Source: Streptomyces natalensis ATCC 27448 (GTDB lineage: Bacteria > Actinomycetota > Actinomycetes > Streptomycetales > Streptomycetaceae). Taken from it: DNA of 64,000 bases. The position numbers and the translations under genes were made by a program. This document shows, piece after piece, positions 34,301 through 41,056 of this stretch. The DNA is taken from NCBI RefSeq assembly GCF_000935125.1, contig NZ_JRKI01000061.1:806001-870000 (forward strand). Direction: 5' to 3'. Under the pieces are notes generated by a model. It did not search any database and had not been told where the DNA came from. It saw only the letters and a list, made by a program, of their open reading frames with translations. Position 1 is the stretch's first letter; every line of letters starts with the position of its first letter.

Positions 34301-36194
34301 TCATCCGGCCTTCGGTGTCGTAGCCAAAGCGGAGGGGAACGCCGGAGGAGTTGGTGACGGTGGCGAGGTTGCCCCACTCGTCGTAGCCGTAGGTGAGGAC
34401 GAGCTGATCGGTACCGCCCGGGGCCGCGCCGGCCAGGTGGAGGGCGGTGATACGGCTGGCCTCGGTGGTGAGCAGGAGGCGGTAGCCCGCGCTGTGGGTG
34501 ATTGCGGTCGGAGCGCCCTGTTCGTCGTAGTCGTAGGTGAGGTGATTGCCGTGGCGGTCGGATATCTCGTCGAGGAGGGCGAGGTCTTCGGTGTGGGTGG
34601 TGAAGTACCAGCGCATGCCGCTGGTGGGGTCGGTGAGCAGGTAGTCGCCGTCCGGCGTTCGCTCCAGCGGCCGCCCGGGGCCGTCAGCGGGGAGGGTAGG
34701 AACCCCTACGGCCGGGTGAGGGTAGGCGAGCAGCTGGCCTTCATCGGTGATGAGGACGACGCCCTCCGCGTCGATCTCCAGTCGCTGGTCGGCGGTGCTC
34801 GACCACGTCGGGCCGAACCACCGCCCGGCCCGGTAGGACGACTCGAAGGTACGAGTGAAGGTCAGGGGAAGACCGGCCGGCAAGGCGATATCAGTCTGCG
34901 GGAGGATCATCCGGCCCGTGCCCACGTCCACTGGCTCGCGACGCAGGACCTTGCACTTGAACGTGCGGGCGAAGTTGCGCATGCCATCCGCGGAGCGCTT
35001 CAGCGCATTGCGCCCGGCGCTTTTGACCGCCTCCTTCGCCCCCGCCCGCGCAGCGGCTTTGCCCAGCCCGCCGGCGCCCTTTCCGCCGATGAGGTTGAAG
35101 ATGAAGGCACCGGTGGCGTCTGCCGGGTCGCTGCCCCAGCCCGTGCCGAGCATCCCCGTCACGAGTTGCTTCGGATGGGTGGCAGCGCTCGTCAGGCCGG
35201 CGAGGGTGGTAGTGACGTTGGGGCCGTATTTGAAGGGGTGGGTGATGTAGTAGGGGTCCATCGGGTTGACGGTGCGGGCGAGTTTGCTGGTTTCGGCCGC
35301 CGCCTTCAGAAAGCCGCCGGCGAGATGCACGTTTTCAACGACGTAGCCGGTGCCGAAGTCCTTGAGATTGGCGCCCGCCAGTTCGGTGAACTCTGGCTTC
35401 GCCGGGGCGTGTGCCAGGGCTTCTGTGAACGCGTGACGAGCCCGCTGTGCGGCTTCGTCGCGCTGGTGGCGGGCGTTCTTGAGAATGCTCTCGGCGGCCT
35501 TGCGGTCCTCCTTGCCCACGTCTCCAGGCTCGTCGGGGGCCTGCGGTTCGGAGCCGGCGTCGCTGCTGCCCTGTGAGACGAGGTACTCGTAGGCTGAGTG
35601 GCGTTCCCGATAGCTGTCGTACTGGGACTCGTACTCGCTCTGGGCGTGCTCGGCGGCTTGCTGTGCCTTGCGGTATTTCTCAATGGCGTCCGCGGCCTTG
35701 TCCTGCGCCCAGGAGACCGTATGGGCATAGGAATTCAGGGCCTTTGAGGTGGCGTCGCAGGCGTCCGCGGCGTGCATCCACTGCTTGGGATGCATATCGA
35801 ATTTCTCCCGGAAGGCGTCCGCGGCCTTACCGCTCCAATGACTCTGGGAGCCGATCTTGCGCATACCGTCCGCGACGCGGTCGAAGGCGGCGGAGAAGTC
35901 CTTCAGATGGGAAGCGGATTCATGGATTTTCGCGACATCGCCGTGGATGAGTTCCTTGGGATCCTCGGTCTCGCCCAGTTGGCGCTCATCGACGTGCGCA
36001 CCCAGGGCTCCCGCAACGTCGGCGCCGGCAGTGCGTACGGCGTGGGCTGCCTTGTCCGCGCCGACCCACTCCAGTGCATCGCTTGTTACCTCGGAACCCT
36101 TTTCAACGACCTCGCCAGCACCGCGCTCGACGGCGTTCGTCAATTTTTCCGCGCCGTCGCCGACGGCGTTTACGGCATCACCGAACCAGCTCAC
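31389..36194 (-). CDS. RHS-repeat polymorphic toxin with N-terminal WXG-type (T7SS) region
   Basis: A 1601-residue protein. Residues ~1-260 are helical with SHWSGKAADAFREKF, a WXG-type type VII export signature. A DUF6531 start follows (REPVDVGTGRMILPQTDIAL), then ~1000 residues of YD/RHS repeats of the form TYDxxGRxxxxTDPxG. The core ends at the conserved ARYASPDPLGLDAGPNA and a second DPLGL. The last ~150 residues are unlike the core (VRGDSDFYNDWAEEAYNSI, IDLLRHERYESNYMRNTG) and form the variable toxin tip. RHS cages release this tip into rival cells. I do not recognise the tip's activity. Overlaps the upstream gene by GTGA. Confidence 0.9.
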   Translation of the reverse strand: MSWFGDAVNAVGDGAEKLTNAVERGAGEVVEKGSEVTSDALEWVGADKAAHAVRTAGADVAGALGAHVDERQLGETEDPKELIHGDVAKIHESASHLKDFSAAFDRVADGMRKIGSQSHWSGKAADAFREKFDMHPKQWMHAADACDATSKALNSYAHTVSWAQDKAADAIEKYRKAQQAAEHAQSEYESQYDSYRERHSAYEYLVSQGSSDAGSEPQAPDEPGDVGKEDRKAAESILKNARHQRDEAAQRARHAFTEALAHAPAKPEFTELAGANLKDFGTGYVVENVHLAGGFLKAAAETSKLARTVNPMDPYYITHPFKYGPNVTTTLAGLTSAATHPKQLVTGMLGTGWGSDPADATGAFIFNLIGGKGAGGLGKAAARAGAKEAVKSAGRNALKRSADGMRNFARTFKCKVLRREPVDVGTGRMILPQTDIALPAGLPLTFTRTFESSYRAGRWFGPTWSSTADQRLEIDAEGVVLITDEGQLLAYPHPAVGVPTLPADGPGRPLERTPDGDYLLTDPTSGMRWYFTTHTEDLALLDEISDRHGNHLTYDYDEQGAPTAITHSAGYRLLLTTEASRITALHLAGAAPGGTDQLVLTYGYDEWGNLATVTNSSGVPLRFGYDTEGRMTSWTDTNDSHFTFEYDDEDRCTWQSGGDGHLRSRLVYGDPDPETGLRTTLEYDSHDRLTRYQINDRLQVVAETDPTGATTYTQRDAQDRVVSTTDPLGRTTHLTYDDEGRPAQITLPDGTTSSTTYDADGHPISTIGPDGTIWTHTYDTHGNRTSTTDPTGATTTYTHDSRGHLASVTDALGNTTRLYCNEAGLPLSVTDPLGATTHYRRDAFGRVTSTTDPLGETTHMLWTVEGKPAARIDPTGATEEWTYDAEGNRLTHTNAVGQTTHFEYGHFDLLTAQTGPDGVRHEFSHDTELRLTSVTNPQGLTWSYQYDPAGHLMSETDFDNRTFTYTRNAAGQLTARTNTLGRTITYTRDLLGQIVEKNADGKITSYQRDTAGRLLQAISPDATLSYQRDRLGRITAKMVNGRTVSYVYDALGRRTHRTTPTGATSTWSYDAAGNRTTLTTSGHTFDFEHDAAGREITRQLGNILTLANTWNAPGRLIEQSATDAHSRTIQRREYSYRRDGNLLGIDDHLNGPRTFGLDAAGRVTTVQAQGWTETYAYDEAGNQSEATWSDSHPSSEARGTRTYTGTRIVNAGRVRYEHDAQGRITLRQKTRLSRRPDTWRYTWDAEDRLTTVITPDGQTWRYLYDPLGRRIAKQYVAADGSILEQIDFTWDGTNLAEQTSSTPGSSTPITITWDHDGLRPIAQTERKTLVDAPQQVIDQRFFAIITDLVGTPTELVDETGDIAWRTRSTLWGATTWTRTSTAYTPLRFPGQYFDPETELHYNFHRYYDPETARYASPDPLGLDAGPNASAYVHNPHTRADPLGLMDCTTRGGVLQTGGELRRVRGDSDFYNDWAEEAYNSIRTADDVDAIAATAANHGFSRPDIAQIKSHLFEEEHLLDGYGESYTSRFDANPRIAEAWMRLKNGDPHPADIDLLRHERYESNYMRNTGNPSYQQAHQATLDAGHTWDQEAASRDGFGRRI

Positions 36195-36751
36195 TTGCCG
36201 TCACCCCAATCGCCGCTGCCCGTGATGCGGTCGGGTATGGACGTGATGTCGTCCTTGGCGTGGGAGAGCGCCTCGGACGACCTCTGCCTGGCCTCGTTTG
36301 TCTCCTTGGAGTTCGGGTTCCAGTCCCAGCTGGTCAGCGGGTTGTCAGCGCCGATCTGGCTCCATGACTTCTTATGGAGCTCCTCACCCGAGAGTGTGGG
36401 GTCGCCGATAGAGGCATTCACCCCCATCTTGAGTACGTCGGAGACGTACTGCTCCTCTTCGTGATACATGCCGGCCGTGATGTCCAGTTTTCTGGAGAAT
36501 TCGTTGGCGTCCTGCATGAGGGTGCGGACGCCCCAGCCCCAGCGTTCGCAGAACGAGCCGATAGCGGCAGCGAGTCCGTCATCGCCGCACTCCAGGCTAT
36601 CCAGGGACAAATTGCCGAAACCACGGCCGAGTTCGGCTTCTACGTCAAAACCAAGCTCCTTGAGTTCGGCTGTGGCGGCCTTGATGCCCTTGGTGAGTTG
36701 CTCGAGGGCCTCCGGCTCGACCTTGTACCCGTCTCCGCCTATCAGGCCCAT
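36191..36751 (-). CDS. WXG100-like/T7SS partner protein
   Basis: A 186-residue, mostly helical protein. It has YKVEPEALEQLTKGIKAATA at the start, ERWGWGVRTLMQDANEF in the middle, and a charged C-terminus ending in GDWGDGK. Length and layout fit the ESX-type partner encoded just before RHS/LXG toxins in Streptomyces. It is expected to form a helical hairpin complex with the toxin's N-terminal WXG region for export. It overlaps the toxin start by 4 bp and begins right after the stop of the SseB-like gene (TAAATG). Confidence 0.75.
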   Translation of the reverse strand: MGLIGGDGYKVEPEALEQLTKGIKAATAELKELGFDVEAELGRGFGNLSLDSLECGDDGLAAAIGSFCERWGWGVRTLMQDANEFSRKLDITAGMYHEEEQYVSDVLKMGVNASIGDPTLSGEELHKKSWSQIGADNPLTSWDWNPNSKETNEARQRSSEALSHAKDDITSIPDRITGSGDWGDGK

Positions 36752-37237
36752 TTAGACGTTCCCCCCTTGCAAGATATTTCCCCCTGGTGCTGCGTCCCGT
36801 ATCTCTACGTCTCCGGGTATGTCCACGGCTGCGCGGTCCGGCACGATGCCGGCCACCGGCGGGAAGAGTGCCCCCTGTTCACTGCCCGCGTCCAAAGCCA
36901 CGCCTGCGGGACCGTCCATAGCGGGAATCAGCACGTCAAGAAGGCGGGCGCCAGCTGCGGTCACGTAGCGCCACTCGGTGCCGGGCTCACTGCCACGGGC
37001 GGCGGCGAAGCGCGACAGCGCGTCCTCGTCGGTGAATGCGTAGACCCAGCGGATGCCGCCCAACTCGGCTGACATGAGGGAGTCGTTGACGAGGGGGACA
37101 AGTACTGACGTGCGCCGGAATTCCCCGATCAGCGCGGCTGGATTTGGCTGTCCTGCGTGAACTGCTGCTACCTCGTCGGCCAATGGCACGGCGAGCCCCT
37201 CCCTTGATTCCCCTGATGCGTGACGCAGCCATGACAC
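36752..37237 (-). CDS. SseB-like protein
   Basis: A 161-residue protein of the SseB N-terminal domain type: an initial helix with a basic REGL, FRRTSVLVPLVNDSL, GIRWVYAFTDEDALSRFAA, and TGARLLDVLIPAMDGPAGV (A-AARLLDVL here). Such small proteins are common upstream of T7SS substrates in actinobacteria; their role is unclear, possibly chaperone-like. It heads the toxin operon and starts with GTG or ATG near 37237, preceded by GAGGGG. Confidence 0.72.
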   Translation of the reverse strand: MSWLRHASGESREGLAVPLADEVAAVHAGQPNPAALIGEFRRTSVLVPLVNDSLMSAELGGIRWVYAFTDEDALSRFAAARGSEPGTEWRYVTAAGARLLDVLIPAMDGPAGVALDAGSEQGALFPPVAGIVPDRAAVDIPGDVEIRDAAPGGNILQGGNV

Positions 37238-37465
37238 GTGACACTGACGCTACGAGTCGAACACGCCAGCGACAAAACCGGCCCTACAGTTCTTTTGGGT
37301 TCAAGAGAAATCGGCTTCCGTCGCGGCGGAGCAGCTCACCTGCCGGGCCGTGACCGCTTGTTGGGGGATTGATGAGGGCATGCAGCAATGCCGACGACCC
37401 GGCTGACGCGCCGAGTTGAGCTTCGTGGTCCGCGCCGCTGGCCGCGTCGTCGTCCGGACCGGCGG

Positions 37466-37663
37466 TCAGCGGCGCGGTGCGCCAGGCGACTCGGCCTTCA
37501 CCCCGGCGATCAGCCCACGCATCGCGCTCTCGCCGACCACGAGGACCTCGGTCGGGGCATCGCTCTCCCGGAGCGCCACCCCGTCGCCGGTCGCGGCGAC
37601 CTCGACGCAGGCGTTGCCGGCAGCCTCGGAGAACGAGGACTTGCGCCATTTCCACTCGGTCAA
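37466..37663 (-). CDS. DUF397 protein (second copy)
   Basis: A 65-residue protein: WKWRKSSFSEAAGNACVEVA, VALRESDAPTEVLVVGES, and AMRGLIAGVKAESPG. This is the C-terminal pattern of DUF397 variants in which the usual 'xxFxxxVK' helix is MRGLIAGVK. It is 37 bp after the first DUF397 gene and clearly paralogous to it (same motif order and similar DNA), so it arose by local duplication. Likely part of one operon with the HTH regulator upstream. Confidence 0.87.
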   Translation of the reverse strand: MTEWKWRKSSFSEAAGNACVEVAATGDGVALRESDAPTEVLVVGESAMRGLIAGVKAESPGAPRR

Positions 37664-37700
37664 GACGACTCCCTTACAGTCGATTTGGCGGGTAGGAGGC

Positions 37701-37901
37701 TCAGCGGCTCGAAGCCCCCACCATCGCTCCGGCCTTCACCCCGACGATCAGCCCCCGCAACACACCCCGACCGGTCACGATGACCCGCGCTGGGGCCTCG
37801 CCCTCCCGTAGAGCGATGTCGTCGCCATTGGCCGCGACCTCGATGCAGTTGTTGCCTCCGGCGTCGGAGAACGATGACTTGTGCCATATCAGCTCGGACA
37901 A
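37701..37901 (-). CDS. DUF397 protein (first copy)
   Basis: A 66-residue protein: LIWHKSSFSDAGGNNCIEVA, DIALREGEAPARVIVTG, GVLRGLIVGVKAGA. It lies 11 bp after the HTH-DUF5753 stop. DUF397 proteins pair with these regulators. Having two diverged copies side by side may let the regulator work with alternative partners. Confidence 0.88.
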   Translation of the reverse strand: MSELIWHKSSFSDAGGNNCIEVAANGDDIALREGEAPARVIVTGRGVLRGLIVGVKAGAMVGASSR

Positions 37902-37912
37902 GGCAGCTACCC

Positions 37913-38767
37913 CTACAACTCTCTGGCGATCCTATGGATAAGGTCAGCAGACTCCTCCGGAGACAGCGCCTTCTTCTCGGCCAGATCCAGCCGGGTGCGA
38001 AAGTGGGCCAACTGGGTTGGCGCATCGATGAACACCGCGCCAGTCGGGGAGTCCATGTGAACCGTATCCAAGTGCGGATTCGCCGCTTCGGCGTAGAGGA
38101 CAGCGCTCTCGCCCATCAGAGGGAACCCTCCGGCGGAGAAGGGGATCACGAGGAGTGTCACGTTCTCCCACTCTCCGGCAACCAGAAGGTGGTTGAGCTG
38201 GGCCCTCGCCACATCTCTGCCACCGAGCTGCATGCGCAGGGCCGCCTCGTGGATGACGCCAATGTACGAAACGGCATCGGCACGCGTGATCACCGACTGC
38301 CTGCTGAGCCGGTGTGCCACCCGTAGCTCGACCTCAAGGCGAGGAATCGGGGGCGTAAAGAGCTCGAAGATGGCTCGCGCATGGTCCTCTGTCTGGAACA
38401 GCCCAGGCAGATGCGCGGTCTGGACGGTACGCAGCCGCACCGCATGGTGCTCAAGCTCGGCGACGTCGAGGAAGCCTGGCGGGATTTTGCCCCGGTACTC
38501 CTCCCACCAGCCGCCTTTGCGGACTCCGGTCATCTCGGCCAGGGCATCAATCAGCGCATCGTTGTCGCACTCGTAGACGCTGGCCAGGCGACGCAGCCTC
38601 TCCTCGCTGATGCCGAAGCGCCCCGCCTCGACGTTGGAAATCACCGTGCGGTCCGTCCCAATCAGGCTGGCCGCCGTAGGTGCAGACATCTCTGCCGCCT
38701 CTCGAAGGCGGCGCAGCTCTGCGCCGAACCGGCGTTGACGGATCGTCGGAGCATGCCTCGGTGCCAT
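37913..38767 (-). CDS. HTH (XRE) regulator with DUF5753 domain
   Basis: A 284-residue protein from ATG 38767 (GAGGAGAG upstream); the frame stays open antisense through the next gene and was not followed. HTH at residues ~12-70 (FGAELRRLREAAEMSAPTAA, GTDRTVISNVEAGRFGISEE). DUF5753 includes VRLRTVQTAHLPGLFQTEDH, GVIHEAALRMQLGGRDVARA and VTLLVIPFSAGGFPLMGESA. It heads an operon with two DUF397 genes and is divergent from an RsbW-like ATPase gene, the full WhiJ/AbaA-type arrangement. A dyad lies in the shared promoter region. Confidence 0.9.
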   Translation of the reverse strand: MAPRHAPTIRQRRFGAELRRLREAAEMSAPTAASLIGTDRTVISNVEAGRFGISEERLRRLASVYECDNDALIDALAEMTGVRKGGWWEEYRGKIPPGFLDVAELEHHAVRLRTVQTAHLPGLFQTEDHARAIFELFTPPIPRLEVELRVAHRLSRQSVITRADAVSYIGVIHEAALRMQLGGRDVARAQLNHLLVAGEWENVTLLVIPFSAGGFPLMGESAVLYAEAANPHLDTVHMDSPTGAVFIDAPTQLAHFRTRLDLAEKKALSPEESADLIHRIAREL

Positions 38768-38840
38768 GTGTTCTCTCCTCGCTTGCGCACAGTGTGCCGA
38801 CACCGGTGGTTCTGGTCCACGAGGGATCCAGCAGTTAACC

Positions 38841-38863
38841 CGTTCTAGTGAGTTGGTAGAACG
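38841..38863. promoter_or_regulatory. dyad CGTTCTA-N9-TAGAACG
   Basis: A perfect 7-bp inverted repeat with 9-bp spacer, extendable to AAC(C)CGTTCTA/TAGAACGGTT, in the divergent gap between the HTH gene (38767) and the ATPase gene (39027). Same 7-9-7 geometry and same TTC/GAA cores as the dyad at 9048-9070. Confidence 0.6.
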
Positions 38864-39026
38864 GTTATGTAGCGAGCGGCTACGGTGTGGCCCACGCCAC
38901 TCGCTCACGGTCCTGCACTCGCGGAAGCGCACCGCACTCTGAAAGCGGCAATGCCACCGCACGGCACCAGGAGAGCGACTGGCCCGAAGGTCCGTACACC
39001 GTCGCGCCGCACACGGAGGTGCCCGC

Positions 39027-39512
39027 GTGAACCTGAACCCGTACGTCCCGGAAGACCCCACCCCCCTCCCCTTCACCGAACCCTGGGAATACGAACTCGC
39101 CTTCCCCCGCGATCCCCGCGGCCCCGGCATCGCGCGAACGACCCTCCGGGCGGTGCTGGACGCGCATGATCTGCTCGAACTTGCCGACCGGGCAGAGCTG
39201 TTGACCTCCGAGCTGGCCACCAATTCCGTCCAGCACTCCAAAGGGCCCGCCTCCGTACGCGTCCGTTGGACGCACCCCGTACTGCGGGTCAGCGTGACGG
39301 ACACCTGTCCCCACCTGCCCCTCCTGTCGGCGCCACCCGCGGCAGAAGCAGAAGACGGCCGGGGGCTGTTCATCCTCGATCTCGTCTCCGACGAGTGGGG
39401 TGGGTGTGCGCTCGGGGACTCGTTGCTCGGGCCGGGCGGGAAGACCGTGTGGTTCGAGCTGGCGCTGAAGCCCTCGACGCCACCGCCGCCACCACCCGCC
39501 CTGGCGGCGTGA
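39027..39512 (+). CDS. RsbW-like ATP-binding protein (anti-sigma/HATPase_c_2)
   Basis: A 161-residue protein from GTG 39027 (GGAGG upstream). GHKL ATPase motifs: N-box ELLTSELATNSVQHSKG and G-box EDGRGLFILDLVSDEWG, then GGKTVWFEL. Streptomyces has many such single-domain kinases; they act as anti-sigma or switch kinases or partner HTH-DUF5753 proteins. The C-terminus ends in a Pro tract. Divergent from the WhiJ-like regulator, with a dyad between, suggesting co-regulation. Confidence 0.88.
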   Translation: MNLNPYVPEDPTPLPFTEPWEYELAFPRDPRGPGIARTTLRAVLDAHDLLELADRAELLTSELATNSVQHSKGPASVRVRWTHPVLRVSVTDTCPHLPLLSAPPAAEAEDGRGLFILDLVSDEWGGCALGDSLLGPGGKTVWFELALKPSTPPPPPPALAA

Positions 39513-39556
39513 ACGCGACGAACGGACCACGGACGGACCATGAACGGACCGCACGC

Positions 39557-40750
39557 TCAGTAGCCGGCCACGCCCCTCTCGGCCGTCTCCCCCCGCTCCC
39601 CGAACCAAGGGATGTTGAGCCAGGGGCTGCCCGAATCCGACATCAACGTCCGATACACGTCCACCATGTCGGTGAACCAGCTGCCGAACCGCTCCTCATC
39701 GAAATGCAGACACCGGCCGAGTACGAATCCCAGCCCGAAATCCGCCCAGGAGCTGTAGGCGGCGCGGCTCAGCTCCGCGGTCTGCACAAGCCTCTGTTCC
39801 GTTTCCCCGGCATCACAGAACCGAGCGCCCAATCCCCATCGCGCCATATTCGAAGCGCGCCCCAGATACCAGGCCCGCACCGACGACACGCACTGGTCCT
39901 CCGCCAAGATCCCATCGGCCCGGAACCGCGCCTCGTACCGCAGGATCTTTCCAATGATCCCGCCGGCCTTCTTGATGGTCTTCTCGCTCTCACCTTCCGC
40001 CCGCAGAACCTGTTCCGTCGCGGACCGCCACGTCATGGCATCCGCCGGACGCCCCACAGCCTGAGTGACTCCCTTCCGCACCATGAGTACGAACTCCCAA
40101 TAGGAGGCCCCCACATTGGGGCTGAGCAATGTTTCCTGCTGCTCCAGCCAGTCCGCCCGGCTCTCGATGCCCCACCATTCCTTGAGCGTCCTCCGCTCAT
40201 TCTGATATCCCGCGCCATGCCAATTGACCATGTTCCACGGGAACCCGTTGTTGATGCACAACTGCGCACCGCAGGCGAGTCCTTGCGCCAGCGGTCCGCG
40301 CGTCGGCCCCGTACGGATGGCCCTCAGTCGCTTCGTCTGGTCAGGTGTCTTCACGCGCTGCTCATGCATACGCCACAGCTGCGGGTTCGGCGGAAAGTAC
40401 CCCTCACACGGTGTCCCCGGATTGACCGCGAGCCACTGGCCTCCCTCAGCGAGCAATTCCCCGACCTGATGCAGATACGGGCTGTGGAACACGATATCGG
40501 CGCTCGGTACGGGCAACATCCCCTCGGTCACGACGGTCAGACACCATTGCCCGATCGCCGGATTCCACCACGGCGCACCTATCTCCGATTCCCCGTAACC
40601 GGCGTCCACTTCACGCCGTCCATCCGCCAAGAACACATGCGTGGCGGCCAGCACATCGAAATAGGCCGCCCAGTCCCCCCGAGCCCGCGCCTCGCACAGC
40701 CCGACTTCCACGTCCGTCGCCGGCACCCAGGCCGCCATGTCTGCCGACAT
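39557..40750 (-). CDS. SseB-like N-terminal plus DUF1266 domain protein
   Basis: A 397-residue cytosolic protein. Residues ~10-125 resemble an SseB-type domain (AAYFDVLAATHVFLADGRRE, HSPYLHQVGELLAEGG, LAVNPGTPCEGYFP). Residues ~180-390 match DUF1266 (WWGIESRADWLEQQETLL, WYLGRASNMARWGLGARF, DFGLGFVLGRCL). DUF1266 (YbeU/YbeR type) proteins occur beside secreted polymorphic toxins, and the T7SS toxin locus lies 2.3 kb away. A remnant sharing the YLHQVGE segment is at 30115-30238. Function unknown; perhaps an immunity-like or chaperone role. Confidence 0.8.
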   Translation of the reverse strand: MSADMAAWVPATDVEVGLCEARARGDWAAYFDVLAATHVFLADGRREVDAGYGESEIGAPWWNPAIGQWCLTVVTEGMLPVPSADIVFHSPYLHQVGELLAEGGQWLAVNPGTPCEGYFPPNPQLWRMHEQRVKTPDQTKRLRAIRTGPTRGPLAQGLACGAQLCINNGFPWNMVNWHGAGYQNERRTLKEWWGIESRADWLEQQETLLSPNVGASYWEFVLMVRKGVTQAVGRPADAMTWRSATEQVLRAEGESEKTIKKAGGIIGKILRYEARFRADGILAEDQCVSSVRAWYLGRASNMARWGLGARFCDAGETEQRLVQTAELSRAAYSSWADFGLGFVLGRCLHFDEERFGSWFTDMVDVYRTLMSDSGSPWLNIPWFGERGETAERGVAGY

Positions 40751-40860
40751 GCCCCCTCATCCCCCTACTCTTCATCCCGCGCGCCTGCGGGAAAGATCAT
40801 GTCGGTATTCAAACAAGCGGCGGCCGATGCTAGCCAACGCCAGCCGGAGGCCGACGTGCC

Positions 40861-40901
40861 ACGAGGCCGCAGAGGCGGGAAATCCGCCTCTGCGGCCTCG
40901 T
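40861..40901. terminator. 18-bp perfect hairpin
   Basis: ACGAGGCCGCAGAGGCGG pairs with CCGCCTCTGCGGCCTCGT around a 5-base loop, upstream of the DUF1266 gene and downstream of the gluconate permease gene on the minus strand. It terminates the gluconate operon. Confidence 0.9.
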
Positions 40902-41056
40902 GACGGGGACGGGCGCCGGAGGGGGTGCGGCGCCCGGGGCGGAATCCGCCCGGATGGCACACAGGGTGGGAGGAGAGGAGTTGGGGAGGAGAAGAGTTGG
41001 GAAGCCACCGGAACCGGAGGATCCAGGGGAACCGGAGAACCCAGGGCCCCGAAGGC

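Noticed and set aside
37913..39541. Extension of the HTH-DUF5753 gene to 542 residues
   Set aside because: The extra part is antisense to the RsbW-like ATPase gene.
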